Assembly: GCF_014841125.1 (NCBI RefSeq)
Contig: NZ_JACYTQ010000001.1
Coordinates: forward strand, 1,178,001 to 1,242,000
Source of the DNA: Echinicola arenosa
GTDB taxonomy: Bacteria > Bacteroidota > Bacteroidia > Cytophagales > Cyclobacteriaceae
DNA length: 64,000 nucleotides
Direction of reading: 5' to 3'
Of the stretch, positions 1 to 8,684 are shown one piece after another. The translations under genes and the position numbers were made by a program. A model generated the notes under the pieces. It did no database searches. It was not told the origin of the DNA and saw nothing but the letters and a program-made list of their open reading frames with translations. Every line of letters starts with the position of its first letter. Position 1 is the first letter of the stretch.

Positions 1-2
1 TA

Positions 3-1241
3 GAAATATTCCTTTTGGTTCTTTCACTTGGTGTGATCCTATTTGAAATATTCTTCATCTTCATTCCTTCAGCCAAAACCATCAAAAAGACTTTCCTCAA
101 GCTGCTTCAGTCAGAAAGGAAATCAAAAAAAATGACCCTAGAAATCAGCTCACTTTATAGCTCCTTAGAACAGGCTTATCAGGATCTTCTAGAAGTGGAT
201 GTTGCGGTTGAAGATTTTACGGTCTTTGCAAAAAGCAAACCCAATGGGGACTTTTACTATTTTTCAGACAAATTCTCCAAGCTTATGGAGTTTGAGGAAG
301 AAAGCCCTTACAACCTATTTGATTGGCTCCAAGAACAAGGCTATGACGCAAAATATCTCCAAAATATTCAAAAGATGATGTTTGAATGCAAAACTTGGAG
401 CGGAGAAATCAAAGTCACCAATGATGCTGGGGATTTTGTCTGGTTGAAGATGAATATCACTCCCACTATGGATGACAGTGGTGAAGTGGCCTCCTTAATG
501 ATCATCAGTACCGATCAAACTGAAAAGAAAGAAGCAGAAGCCATTTCACAGGAAATCAATAGAGAACGTATAGAGAAAAAAGTCAAAGAACAACAATTTA
601 GGTCTGCCCTGATCCTAGAGGGACAAGAAGAAGAAAGAAAGAGGATTAGCAGGGACATGCATGATGGAGTTGGGCAATTACTATCTGCCATGAAATTCAA
701 TTTAGAAGGAATTCATTCGGTAAGCTCTGACTTCGAAAAAGAAAAGCTAAAGACCTCCAAAGACCTCCTCAAAAATGTCATCAAGGAAGTTCGAAGGATT
801 TCTTTTAACCTAACTCCTTCTGCCCTTTCAGATTATGGCATTGTCCCAGTGTTGAACAAATTCTGCAGAGAAATTACCAAGCTTTCAGATCTGAAAGTAA
901 CCTTTGAAAACGAAACAGGCTTTCTCTCCAGACTAGAGGGGAAAATTGAAAACAACCTCTATAGAATCTGCCAAGAAGCCGTCAATAATGCCATTAAATA
1001 TGCCGAGGCGAGTGAAGTTAAAATTAAGCTTTCCCATAATTCGCGCTTCCTCAATTTAGAGATTGCAGATGATGGCAAGGGTTTTGACATCACCCAACTA
1101 GAAATGAAAGGTCATTTTTCAGCGTCTGGACATGGCTTGTTCAATATCAGAGAAAGAGCTAATTTCATCAATGGACAGTGCACCATTTCTTCTGAAAAGG
1201 GAAAAGGGACTACAATCAGTATTAATATTCCCTTGGATTAA
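3..1241 (+). CDS. Sensor histidine kinase, NarX-like, 5' end cut by window
   Basis: C-terminal part of a membrane sensor kinase. The frame is open to the window edge, so the N-terminus is missing; the visible part starts inside a hydrophobic segment (to about nt 80). A PAS-like region follows (about nt 190-520), then a short coiled coil. A HisKA_3 dimerisation box with DMHDG holds the likely phosphorylated His near nt 657. A HATPase_c domain shows NNAIKY, DDGKGFD and a GHGLFNIRER G2 box. This is the NarX/DegS type of kinase. It lies 19 nt before a NarL-type regulator, so the two should form a pair. The following molybdenum-cofactor genes make a nitrate or redox signal plausible, but the sensing domain is out of view and the signal is inference. 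Confidence 0.9.
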   Translation, partial: EIFLLVLSLGVILFEIFFIFIPSAKTIKKTFLKLLQSERKSKKMTLEISSLYSSLEQAYQDLLEVDVAVEDFTVFAKSKPNGDFYYFSDKFSKLMEFEEESPYNLFDWLQEQGYDAKYLQNIQKMMFECKTWSGEIKVTNDAGDFVWLKMNITPTMDDSGEVASLMIISTDQTEKKEAEAISQEINRERIEKKVKEQQFRSALILEGQEEERKRISRDMHDGVGQLLSAMKFNLEGIHSVSSDFEKEKLKTSKDLLKNVIKEVRRISFNLTPSALSDYGIVPVLNKFCREITKLSDLKVTFENETGFLSRLEGKIENNLYRICQEAVNNAIKYAEASEVKIKLSHNSRFLNLEIADDGKGFDITQLEMKGHFSASGHGLFNIRERANFINGQCTISSEKGKGTTISINIPLD

Positions 1242-1260
1242 GCAGTAAAACAAAGTAATC

Positions 1261-1941
1261 ATGGAAAAAATAAAAGTAGTATTAGCGGATGATCACATGG
1301 TAGTCAGAAGCGGTATCAAAAACCTGTTAGAAAATGAAGGCGAAATAGAAGTAGTCGGGGAAGCCTCCAATGGTGAGGAGGCCCTTGAACAAGTCACTTC
1401 TTCACAACCTGATCTTTTGATCATTGATATTAGAATGCCTGTCATGAATGGACTGGATGCCACTAAAAAGCTAAATGGACTTAAAACCAATACCAAAGCC
1501 TTGATACTTTCCATGCATGATGATGAGGACTACATCCTGCAATCTATCGAATGCGGCGCCGATGGGTACCTTTTGAAAGACACGAGTAAAGATGAGTTCA
1601 TGAAGGCCATCAAGACCATCCATGAGGGCGGAAAATATTTCAGTGGGGACATCAGCCAAGTATTGGTAAAAAGCTACCTTAATGTAAAAGATAGGAAAAT
1701 CTCCAAAAACGTCACCAGCACCAATACTTACGACATCACCAAAAGAGAAAAACAGATCCTTAAAATGATCTCAGAAGGCACAGGAAATAAAGAAATCGCG
1801 GAGCGATTAGGAAAAAGCATACGGACAATAGAAACCCATCGTTTCAACATCATGAAAAAGCTCAAGGTCAATAATGTGGTAGAACTCTTGAAAAAGCTGG
1901 AAGATGAACCTGGCCTAAAGCAGCATATTGAAAGCACATAA
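1261..1941 (+). CDS. NarL/LuxR-family response regulator
   Basis: 226-residue DNA-binding response regulator. The receiver domain has the acidic pair D10/D11, the phospho-acceptor D56 (in IIDIRMP) and the conserved Lys of LLKDTS. The C-terminal LuxR-type helix-turn-helix covers about residues 160-215 (TKREKQIL, NKEIAERLGKS, IETHR). It is translated just after the HisKA_3 kinase and is almost certainly its partner. The next gene downstream is moaD after about 200 nt, and a TACGTA pair lies in that gap. Control of the molybdenum-cofactor operon by this pair is an inference from position. Confidence 0.95.
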   Translation: MEKIKVVLADDHMVVRSGIKNLLENEGEIEVVGEASNGEEALEQVTSSQPDLLIIDIRMPVMNGLDATKKLNGLKTNTKALILSMHDDEDYILQSIECGADGYLLKDTSKDEFMKAIKTIHEGGKYFSGDISQVLVKSYLNVKDRKISKNVTSTNTYDITKREKQILKMISEGTGNKEIAERLGKSIRTIETHRFNIMKKLKVNNVVELLKKLEDEPGLKQHIEST

Positions 1942-2025
1942 TTCCCACTGATCAAAAGCTATTTTGTCTGTTCCTGCTTTATGCTTAAATTGATAAAGAC
2001 TTCTATTTGAATAAGGTAAAAAAAC

Positions 2026-2057
2026 TACGTATTTTTACGTAATTATAAATATATTTG
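2026..2057 (+). promoter_or_regulatory. Candidate moa promoter with TACGTA pair
   Basis: Two TACGTA hexamers (2026-2031 and 2036-2041) are separated by four T. Nine bases downstream of them is TATATTTG (2050-2057), which matches the Bacteroidota -7 box TAnnTTTG. The hexamers cover the place expected for the -33 region, so a regulator bound there could act directly on transcription. The NarL-type regulator encoded just upstream is an obvious but unproven candidate. Confidence 0.45.
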
Positions 2058-2143
2058 GTATCTTGCTTTTCATCTGCTAAGCACTTATTTAAAGACACTA
2101 AAGCAAGAGTATCCATTCAAAAAGAAGTTTAAAATTAGTCATC

Positions 2144-2383
2144 ATGAAGATACATGCATTTGGAGTGGCCAAGGAAATCACTGGAGCCGCAATGATCGAT
2201 TTCCCAGTCGATGAAACCTTTGTCAAAGTAAAAGATTTAAAGAATTTGCTTTATCGGCAATACCCAGATTTGATCAACTTACCATCTCTGGCCATTTCTG
2301 TCAATTTGTTTTATGCTAGTGAAGACACCTTGGTTAATAAACATGATGAGGTAGCTTTAATTCCACCAGTGAGTGGTGGATAA
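2144..2383 (+). CDS. moaD: Molybdopterin synthase sulfur carrier subunit MoaD
   Basis: 79-residue ubiquitin-fold protein ending in PPVSGG. The C-terminal Gly-Gly is the site that is adenylated by MoeB and turned into a thiocarboxylate, which supplies sulfur for the dithiolene of molybdopterin. Length and tail fit MoaD; ThiS is the main alternative but is usually shorter, and all neighbours are Moco genes. It opens the Moco operon and is followed after 86 nt by moaA. Its usual partner MoaE is not found in the window. Confidence 0.88.
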   Translation: MKIHAFGVAKEITGAAMIDFPVDETFVKVKDLKNLLYRQYPDLINLPSLAISVNLFYASEDTLVNKHDEVALIPPVSGG

Positions 2384-2469
2384 TTAAATTGAACTGAAAA
2401 AACTGTATCACTACCTAATTTGGGAAAACACTTTTTCAAAGTTTGTAAAATTAACCTAAACCAACGCCT

Positions 2470-3447
2470 ATGCTAATTGACAATCATGGAAGAAACATCA
2501 ATTACCTGAGACTATCTGTCACGGATAACTGTAACCTACGTTGTCAATATTGCATGCCGGAGGAAGGGGTAAACTTTGCCCATAAAAAAGATTTGCTGAC
2601 TTGGGAAGAGATGTACACCTTGGCCAAAGCCTTTGTGGAAATGGGCATCAACAAAATTAGGATTACCGGTGGAGAGCCTTTTGTACGCAAAGGTTTGATA
2701 GAATTTCTAGAAAAAATCAACCAACTTACGAACCTAGAAGAAATCTCCATCACCACCAATGCCACCTTAATAGGCCCTCATATAGCCCAACTCAAAAAAC
2801 TAGGGATCACTACCATCAATGTCAGCTTTGACAGCCTGGACAAAGCAAGATTCAACCACATCACCAGAAGGGACCAATTTGACGTTGTAATGGCCAATAT
2901 ATACCAAATGATGGAGGAGGGATTTGATGTCAAACTCAACTGCGTGGTAATGGATGGTAAAAACACGGATGACATTATTTCTTTTATCAAGTTTGTCCAA
3001 AAACACCCTATTAGCGTTCGTTTTCTGGAAGAAATGCCTTTCAATGGCCAGTCAAATGAGAAGCCCGTTTTAAAATGGGACTATATCTCCATTATAGAGC
3101 ACATTAAAAGTGAATTTGGTGATTTGGAAAGACTTCCAGCTCCCCCTACTTCTACTTCCCTCAATTATAAAGTAAAAAATGCCAAGGGATCATTTGGTGT
3201 CATTCCAAGCTATTCAAGGACTTTTTGTGGCACCTGCAACCGTGTGCGGGTATCCGCCAAAGGAGAAATGCAGACCTGCCTTTATGCCACGGAAACCATT
3301 GACCTCAAATCCCTGTTAAGGGAATATACCAATATCAGCGAATTGAAATTTAGTATCTACACCGCTTTACAAGCCCGTCACAAGGATGGCTTTGAAGCCG
3401 AAAAAGGATCCGTTACCAAAAAATCAATGACACTTATCGGAGGATGA
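2470..3447 (+). CDS. moaA: GTP 3',8-cyclase MoaA
   Basis: 325-residue radical SAM enzyme that, with MoaC, converts GTP to cyclic pyranopterin monophosphate, the first step of Moco synthesis. The N-terminal cluster motif CxxxCxxC is at C21, C25 and C28. The second [4Fe-4S] cluster, which binds substrate, is at C253, C256 and C270. The protein ends in the conserved Gly-Gly tail needed for catalysis. The GGEP SAM-binding motif (ITGGEP) is present. The stop overlaps the moaC start by 4 nt, so the two are probably translationally coupled. Confidence 0.97.
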   Translation: MLIDNHGRNINYLRLSVTDNCNLRCQYCMPEEGVNFAHKKDLLTWEEMYTLAKAFVEMGINKIRITGGEPFVRKGLIEFLEKINQLTNLEEISITTNATLIGPHIAQLKKLGITTINVSFDSLDKARFNHITRRDQFDVVMANIYQMMEEGFDVKLNCVVMDGKNTDDIISFIKFVQKHPISVRFLEEMPFNGQSNEKPVLKWDYISIIEHIKSEFGDLERLPAPPTSTSLNYKVKNAKGSFGVIPSYSRTFCGTCNRVRVSAKGEMQTCLYATETIDLKSLLREYTNISELKFSIYTALQARHKDGFEAEKGSVTKKSMTLIGG

Positions 3448-3926
3448 AAAACAGTAATTCCCAACTTTCCCATGTGGATCAAGATGGCAAGGCCAAAATG
3501 GTCGATGTATCGGAAAAAGCCATCACACAACGTACCGCTACAGCCCAATCCATCGTTAAATTTCCAGAAACAGTATTCAAAACATTGAGTGCAGATAACT
3601 TTCTTGGAAAAAAAGGCAGCATCATTCAGACAGCTATCATAGCTGGAACCATGGCAGCAAAAAAAACATCGGACTTAATTCCACTTTGTCATCCCCTTGC
3701 CCTCAGCAAGATACAAATTGACATCACTCCAGAAACTAACCAACTCAAAATCCTCTCCTCTGTAAAATGTGAAGGAAAAACAGGTGTAGAAATGGAAGCA
3801 TTGACTGCAGCTAGTGTGGCGGCTTTGACCATTTATGATATGTGCAAAGCTTTGTCGCATGATATTATTATTAGCGAAACCAAATTAATGGCCAAAGAAG
3901 GAGGAAAACATGTATTCAACAGATGA
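3444..3926 (+). CDS. moaC: Cyclic pyranopterin monophosphate synthase MoaC
   Basis: 160-residue MoaC. It rearranges the MoaA product into cPMP. Signature stretches are HVDQDGKAKMVDV near the N-terminus, KKTSDLIPLCHPL in the middle and GVEMEALTAASVAALTIYD near the C-terminus, including the conserved Lys, Asp and His positions of the family. The start overlaps moaA by 4 nt and the end overlaps mobA by 17 nt, so it lies in a compact operon. Length is normal for a stand-alone MoaC. Confidence 0.96.
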   Translation: MKNSNSQLSHVDQDGKAKMVDVSEKAITQRTATAQSIVKFPETVFKTLSADNFLGKKGSIIQTAIIAGTMAAKKTSDLIPLCHPLALSKIQIDITPETNQLKILSSVKCEGKTGVEMEALTAASVAALTIYDMCKALSHDIIISETKLMAKEGGKHVFNR

Positions 3927-4503
3927 TCTTTATGGATTGGTTCTAGCTGGTGGCAAAAGCAGCCGAATGGGACAGGACAAAGGCGAGCTCCAATATTACG
4001 CAACCAACCATCGTTCCTACCTCTACCATACACTGAGGGAACTTTGCCCCAAAACTTTTATAAGCTGCAGGGCTGATCAAAAAAACATCATTGATTCGGG
4101 GTTCAATTATATTTTGGATGAGGATCAGTACAAAGGTCCCTTAAACGGGATGCTCTCTGCTCACCATGCCTACCCGGATAAAGCATGGTTGGTAGTGGCT
4201 GTGGACCTGCCTCATATCCATGAAAACAACCTCAGAGCCTTGGTCAAACAGCGACAACCCCAAAAATCCGCCACAGTTTACGCTACCCATGAATCCAAAC
4301 TTCCTGAACCGCTGATTGGCATTTGGGAGCCTAGTGGGCTAATGGCAGCAGAAGCGTTTATGATTGAAACGCAAAAAAGTTGCCCCAGAAAATTCCTGAT
4401 GAATACGGAAGTCCATTTGATATATCCTGAAAATGACCTTGAACTGTTCAATGCCAACTTCCCTGAAGACTATGAGCTGGCCAAATCAAGAATAGATGAA
4501 TAA
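3910..4503 (+). CDS. mobA: Molybdenum cofactor guanylyltransferase MobA
   Basis: 197-residue nucleotidyltransferase. It has the N-terminal GTP-binding signature LVLAGGKSSRMGQDKG and a central VAVDLPH metal-binding motif. MobA transfers GMP to Mo-molybdopterin to make the MGD cofactor used by DMSO-reductase-family enzymes such as nitrate reductases. Its presence therefore suggests a bis-MGD enzyme elsewhere in the genome. It overlaps moaC by 17 nt and shares one base with the moeB start. Confidence 0.9.
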   Translation: MYSTDDLYGLVLAGGKSSRMGQDKGELQYYATNHRSYLYHTLRELCPKTFISCRADQKNIIDSGFNYILDEDQYKGPLNGMLSAHHAYPDKAWLVVAVDLPHIHENNLRALVKQRQPQKSATVYATHESKLPEPLIGIWEPSGLMAAEAFMIETQKSCPRKFLMNTEVHLIYPENDLELFNANFPEDYELAKSRIDE

Positions 4504-5606
4504 TGGCTGAGTCCCGCTATCAAAAACACATTAAACTTAAAGGCTTTGGCAAAGAAGGTCAAGATAGGCTGACCCAAGCCAAAGTTCTGATATTAGGCGC
4601 CGGTGGCTTGGGCACTCCAGCCGCCCAATACCTCAATGGAGTAGGTGTAGGCACCCTTGGCATCATGGACCTAGATGTGGTTGAAGAAAGCAATTTGCCC
4701 AGACAGACGCTTTATAGCCCTGACCAAATCGGTCTCTCTAAAACCGATAGCCTGATTCAGTGGCTCCACCAACAGAACCCTGCCACACAACTGATCAACC
4801 ATCAAGCCTTTCTCACACCTGAGAATGCTTTGGGTATTATTTCAAAGTATGACTTGGTCATTGATGCCACTGATAATTTTGGAACTCGCTATCTGGTCAA
4901 TGATGCCTGTGTCATTCTCGACAAACCTTTTGTTTACGGAGCGGTTCAAGATTTCGAAGGACAAGTCAGCGTAATGAATTGCCAAGATGGACCTACTTAC
5001 CGTTGCCTTTTTCCGGAATCAAACCAAAACCTTATGATTCCAAATTGTGATGAAAATGGTGTCTTGGGTGTACTCCCAGGGCTTATAGGTACCTATCAGG
5101 CGCTGGAGGCTATCAAAGTGATTACAGGAATAGGTGAACCTTTGGTCGGCAAGCTTCTGATCATTGACACTTTGGCACAGACTCACCTTAAAATTGGAGT
5201 GCCAGCAATTCCGCAAAATAAAAACATCAAAGCGCTAAAACCCAATTACCATCAACCCATGTGTGCATCAAACAACACGGTGAAACAGCTCGACCCTGAG
5301 GCTTTTTATCATCGCTTAAAGAAAAACTTACCTTATCAATTAGTTGATGTAAGAACAACAGAAGAATTCGAGCAGTACCATTTGGAACATGCCACACATA
5401 TCCCTTTACAGGAACTTCAAAACCGACACTTGGAGCTAGATCAAAACAAAGACCTCATTTTACTCTGCCAATCAGGAAAAAGAAGCCTGCAAGCTGCCAG
5501 CTTCCTGCATGAAACCTACCCAACAGCAAAAATATTCAATTTATCGGGAGGCATCAATGCCTTGGAAAGCAGTACTAAGGACGAAGCTTTAAGGGGGAAT
5601 TTGTAA
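4503..5606 (+). CDS. moeB: MoeB/ThiF-type adenylyltransferase fused to rhodanese
   Basis: 367-residue two-domain protein resembling MoeZ/MOCS3. Residues 1-240 are a ThiF/E1-like domain with the nucleotide-binding GAGGLGTPAA motif. Residues about 270-360 are a rhodanese domain with active-site C322 in LLCQSGKRS. It would adenylate the MoaD C-terminus, and the rhodanese domain would deliver sulfur. The conserved active-site Cys of the first domain is present (C182). The usual two CxxC zinc pairs are degenerate: the first reads TYRC (only C168) and the second has a lone C254. The start shares a base with the mobA stop. Confidence 0.9.
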   Translation: MAESRYQKHIKLKGFGKEGQDRLTQAKVLILGAGGLGTPAAQYLNGVGVGTLGIMDLDVVEESNLPRQTLYSPDQIGLSKTDSLIQWLHQQNPATQLINHQAFLTPENALGIISKYDLVIDATDNFGTRYLVNDACVILDKPFVYGAVQDFEGQVSVMNCQDGPTYRCLFPESNQNLMIPNCDENGVLGVLPGLIGTYQALEAIKVITGIGEPLVGKLLIIDTLAQTHLKIGVPAIPQNKNIKALKPNYHQPMCASNNTVKQLDPEAFYHRLKKNLPYQLVDVRTTEEFEQYHLEHATHIPLQELQNRHLELDQNKDLILLCQSGKRSLQAASFLHETYPTAKIFNLSGGINALESSTKDEALRGNL

Positions 5607-5712
5607 GGACAAATAATTCTTTCACCCTTTTTCGCTAGTCTCAGTGCAATCCACTTTTAAAGACTGAAATGGAATTTGACATTCACTTCAAAACAAATAC
5701 ATAGCATCCATT

Positions 5713-6900
5713 ATGATCAATATCCAGAAAGCCCTCGACCTTGTACTTAGCCAAAAACAGTTCTATGGAGCGGAAGAAGTTCCATTGACAGAGGCTGTGG
5801 GTAGATTTTTAGCAGAGGATATTTTTACCGACCGCGATGCACCACCTTTTGACAGGGTGATGATGGATGGCATTGCCATTCAGCTAAAAGACCTCAATGA
5901 TCCTTTAAGACCCAACTACCCTATCCAAGGCATTCAAGCAGCTGGGGCTCCACAAATGACCTTGAAAGCCCCAGACCATTGCCTGGAAGTGATGACGGGA
6001 GCCATCTTGCCCCAAGGTACTGACACCGTCATTCCTTATGAAGAAGTGGAAATCAAAGAAGGCACGGCTTATGTAAAAATTGAAAAAGCTATCAAACGGT
6101 TTGTACATGGACAAGGATCTGACTCCCCAAAAGGCACATTAGTGCTTCAGAAAGGAAAAAAAATCCATCCTGGAGATATTGGTATTTTAGCAACCGTAGG
6201 CAAAAGCAGGGTAGAAGTGGCTAAAGTTCCTACACTTGCCATAATTTCTACCGGAGACGAATTGATAGAAATCGATGAAAAACCTCTGGCCCACCAAATC
6301 AGAAAATCAAATGTTTATAACCTCTGGGCTTCCTTACTTCAAGAAGGGATCCATGCTGAGCGGCACCATATCATCGATGACCAAAAGGTACTGCAAACCC
6401 AACTAAAAATCCTGGTCCAAAAATTCGATGTACTGTTGCTTAGTGGGGGAGTATCCATGGGAAAATTTGATTACCTTCCTACAGTTTTTGAGAATTTGGG
6501 TGTTCAGAAATTATTTCACCGCGTGGCACAAAGACCGGGAAAACCCTTTTGGTTTGGGTATCACGAAGAATTCAATACCAAAATATTTGCCTATCCGGGC
6601 AATCCTGTATCCACCTATGTCAACCACCTCTTTTATTTCAAACAGTGGCTATATGCTTCCTTGGGAAATAGCTGGACTTTTGAAACCAAGGAACTCGGAG
6701 AAGAAATGCCCGGCTGTCCTAACTTAGCAAGGTTTATCTCAGTAAATCTTAACTCTGAAAATGGTAGGGTATTACCGCTAAACCACAATGGTTCGGGTGA
6801 TTTATTTAGTCTTGCCCAAACAGCTGGCTTTCTGCTTCTGCCCCAAAGAGAGGGAGTTTACAGGAAAGGGGAAAGGTTTTCGTTTATTACGATTCGGTAG
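5713..6900 (+). CDS. moeA: Molybdopterin molybdenumtransferase MoeA
   Basis: 395-residue MoeA, which inserts molybdate into adenylated molybdopterin. Visible motifs are PPFDRVMMDG near the N-terminus, STGDELIEI, the central SGGVSMGKFDYLP of the MoCF-binding fold, RPGKPFWFG and YPGNPVS. Length matches E. coli MoeA. It follows moeB after 106 nt and probably ends the Moco operon. No MogA/MoaB homologue is seen, so adenylation of molybdopterin must be done by a gene outside the window. Confidence 0.95.
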   Translation: MINIQKALDLVLSQKQFYGAEEVPLTEAVGRFLAEDIFTDRDAPPFDRVMMDGIAIQLKDLNDPLRPNYPIQGIQAAGAPQMTLKAPDHCLEVMTGAILPQGTDTVIPYEEVEIKEGTAYVKIEKAIKRFVHGQGSDSPKGTLVLQKGKKIHPGDIGILATVGKSRVEVAKVPTLAIISTGDELIEIDEKPLAHQIRKSNVYNLWASLLQEGIHAERHHIIDDQKVLQTQLKILVQKFDVLLLSGGVSMGKFDYLPTVFENLGVQKLFHRVAQRPGKPFWFGYHEEFNTKIFAYPGNPVSTYVNHLFYFKQWLYASLGNSWTFETKELGEEMPGCPNLARFISVNLNSENGRVLPLNHNGSGDLFSLAQTAGFLLLPQREGVYRKGERFSFITIR

Positions 6901-7263
6901 TATCATTGTTTCAGGTCTGAAGACTTATAACAAAACTTTCAGAGGTCACCAAGACCCGTCAGGTTCTTGCAGTTATCTGAAAAATCCCCTTTTCTTTTTA
7001 CACGATTTTTCTTGGTTAAAGTAGAAAGCTCAGGAGGCTTAAATACTTCCCAAATTAGTAGACCCCATAAAAAAGGTAAAATTAAGGTCACAATTATGTG
7101 AAATATTTTCTAAGACTTGTTCAAATACTTGGTCGCTATAATTCTTTTCAAAACTCATAAATTAAATATGAGATAAGTAATTTTTATCAAGGAATATAGC
7201 ATTGTCTTTATCATAGGCTCCTTTTCTTTTGGATCTGATTTTTACTAGCAGATTTGTCCAAAT
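6901..7263. other. Intergenic, 363 nt, no gene seen
   Basis: Lies between moeA (plus) and a convergent minus-strand lipoprotein gene. No convincing coding frame was found. Around 6940-6977 it carries GC-richer sequence with small inverted repeats (GGTC/GACC and AAGACC/GGTTCTT). This reminds me of dispersed intergenic palindromes common in Bacteroidota, but copy number cannot be judged from one window. Confidence 0.4.
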
Positions 7264-7869
7264 CTAATCTAAATATATTTCCTCTGGATAGTTTAGCGTT
7301 AAAAGTTGGACAGCCACTAAAAGAAATTCATCCTTGGATTGAAAATTAATTTTTTCAGGTTGCTTTAACACTAACATATTCATAGAAGGGGTATAATCTC
7401 CAGTATATTTAAAAGTCTCTCCATAAACATTGAGCTGGTTATGATTTTCGGTCAGTTTCAGAAGAAAGGAAGTAAATCTTCCTTTAGGGTTTATACACAG
7501 CCTACGCACATTTATCAGGCTATCTTCCCCTACTGACCTTTGTCCATCACAAAATATCCAAATGTCTTTAAAAAGTGACTTGTCAAAATTAGCTAAAAAT
7601 GACTGTCCTGATTTCTTGGATACTTTAAGATCTATTTCTTCATTAGCATTAAGCATTTTGAACTGATCAAAATATTGGTCAAAGCATTCCTCTGGTGTTT
7701 TAATACAGTTTCCCGAAATTTCGTTTTTAACAAACTGAGCCAGTTGGTCCAGTTCAGCTATTTCCTTATTGGAATAAAATTGAGCAATAAATTGGTCCTC
7801 ACGGTTGTTTTGCGCACAACCAAATAATAACATCAAAATTAGTCCTCCTATTACCCTATTCATATTCAC
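7264..7869 (-). CDS. Hypothetical lipoprotein
   Basis: 201 residues with a short signal peptide and a lipobox ending LLFGC (lipidated Cys about residue 18), so probably membrane-anchored on the periplasmic side. I recognise no family. The mature part is mixed and charged, with two further Cys in a NCIKTPEECFDQ segment and another two in the middle that could form disulfides. It is the first of several small minus-strand accessory genes and is convergent with moeA. No function is assigned. Confidence 0.7.
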   Translation of the reverse strand: MNMNRVIGGLILMLLFGCAQNNREDQFIAQFYSNKEIAELDQLAQFVKNEISGNCIKTPEECFDQYFDQFKMLNANEEIDLKVSKKSGQSFLANFDKSLFKDIWIFCDGQRSVGEDSLINVRRLCINPKGRFTSFLLKLTENHNQLNVYGETFKYTGDYTPSMNMLVLKQPEKINFQSKDEFLLVAVQLLTLNYPEEIYLD

Positions 7870-7915
7870 TTGTCTTTGCTAATGGTTCCTGTATAGCTTG
7901 TTAGACGTATTTAGA

Positions 7916-8554
7916 TTAGAACTTTACCGCATTGGTTGGCTTTTCAAAAGCCTTTTCTGAAACCTTATTTATCTTGATTTCAATTGCAGTCGAGATGAAT
8001 TTCATGTCTTTGTATTCCATAACTGACTTCAAATACATTGATTTTGTTTGTTCAAAGAGAGTATTGAAATGGCGATACTGATGCAACTCAAATGATGATG
8101 GATTAACAGGGAGTTGTTCAGAATAAAAGTAAGTCATCGAAAACCGACCAAAATCAAATTTTATTGATTTGCATTGATAACCACAAATTTCAACGAGTTC
8201 ATTAGATTTAATAATTTCGTCTGAATCACTTGAACAATTGAAGAATTAAATCTCTCCTGAAGTATAAAACATATAATAATTATTAGACATCTTGTTATAC
8301 AAAGTTCGAGTATATTCCTGGCCATGTGGAAATTCGTTTACAAAATTCCCTCTAGCATATGTCATTGTATTGATATTACCAAAAAGATTATAATAGTCCT
8401 GGTCTCTATCGGAAAGTCTCTTAGAGACAATTGAGTTTTCATAAGTTACTACCCCTTCAAAAAATTGCGTGGAACTACTTACAGGCTTGGAACTTCGGCA
8501 ACTATTCAAAATCACACCTAATATTAGAAATATGGATAAAATTTTCACTTTCAA
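7916..8554 (-). pseudogene. DUF4412/GLPGLI-like lipoprotein split by one in-frame stop
   Basis: One reading frame interrupted by a single TAA at 8246-8248. The first part (8249-8554, 102 codons) has a lipoprotein signal (LNSC) and begins the mature chain with FEGVVTYE, a typical opening of secreted DUF4412-like proteins. After the stop the same frame stays open for 36 codons before the next ATG (8137) and then 73 more codons to TAA at 7916. The downstream stretch contains EICGYQC, like the GYKCKK motif of that family. The full product would be about 211 residues. Read separately, the pieces look like two small hypothetical proteins. A disrupted gene is the simplest reading; sequencing error or readthrough is possible. 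Confidence 0.7.
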
Positions 8555-8684
8555 AATATTTAGTTTTAGCTCTGCCTCAAGAAGGTAATTACATCTAAAA
8601 ATTAGTCATTAGTATTTCAAATACTACAATTTTATTTAAATAAGTCTTCCGACTTTTACCAATAACAAATGACTGCAAAAACTT

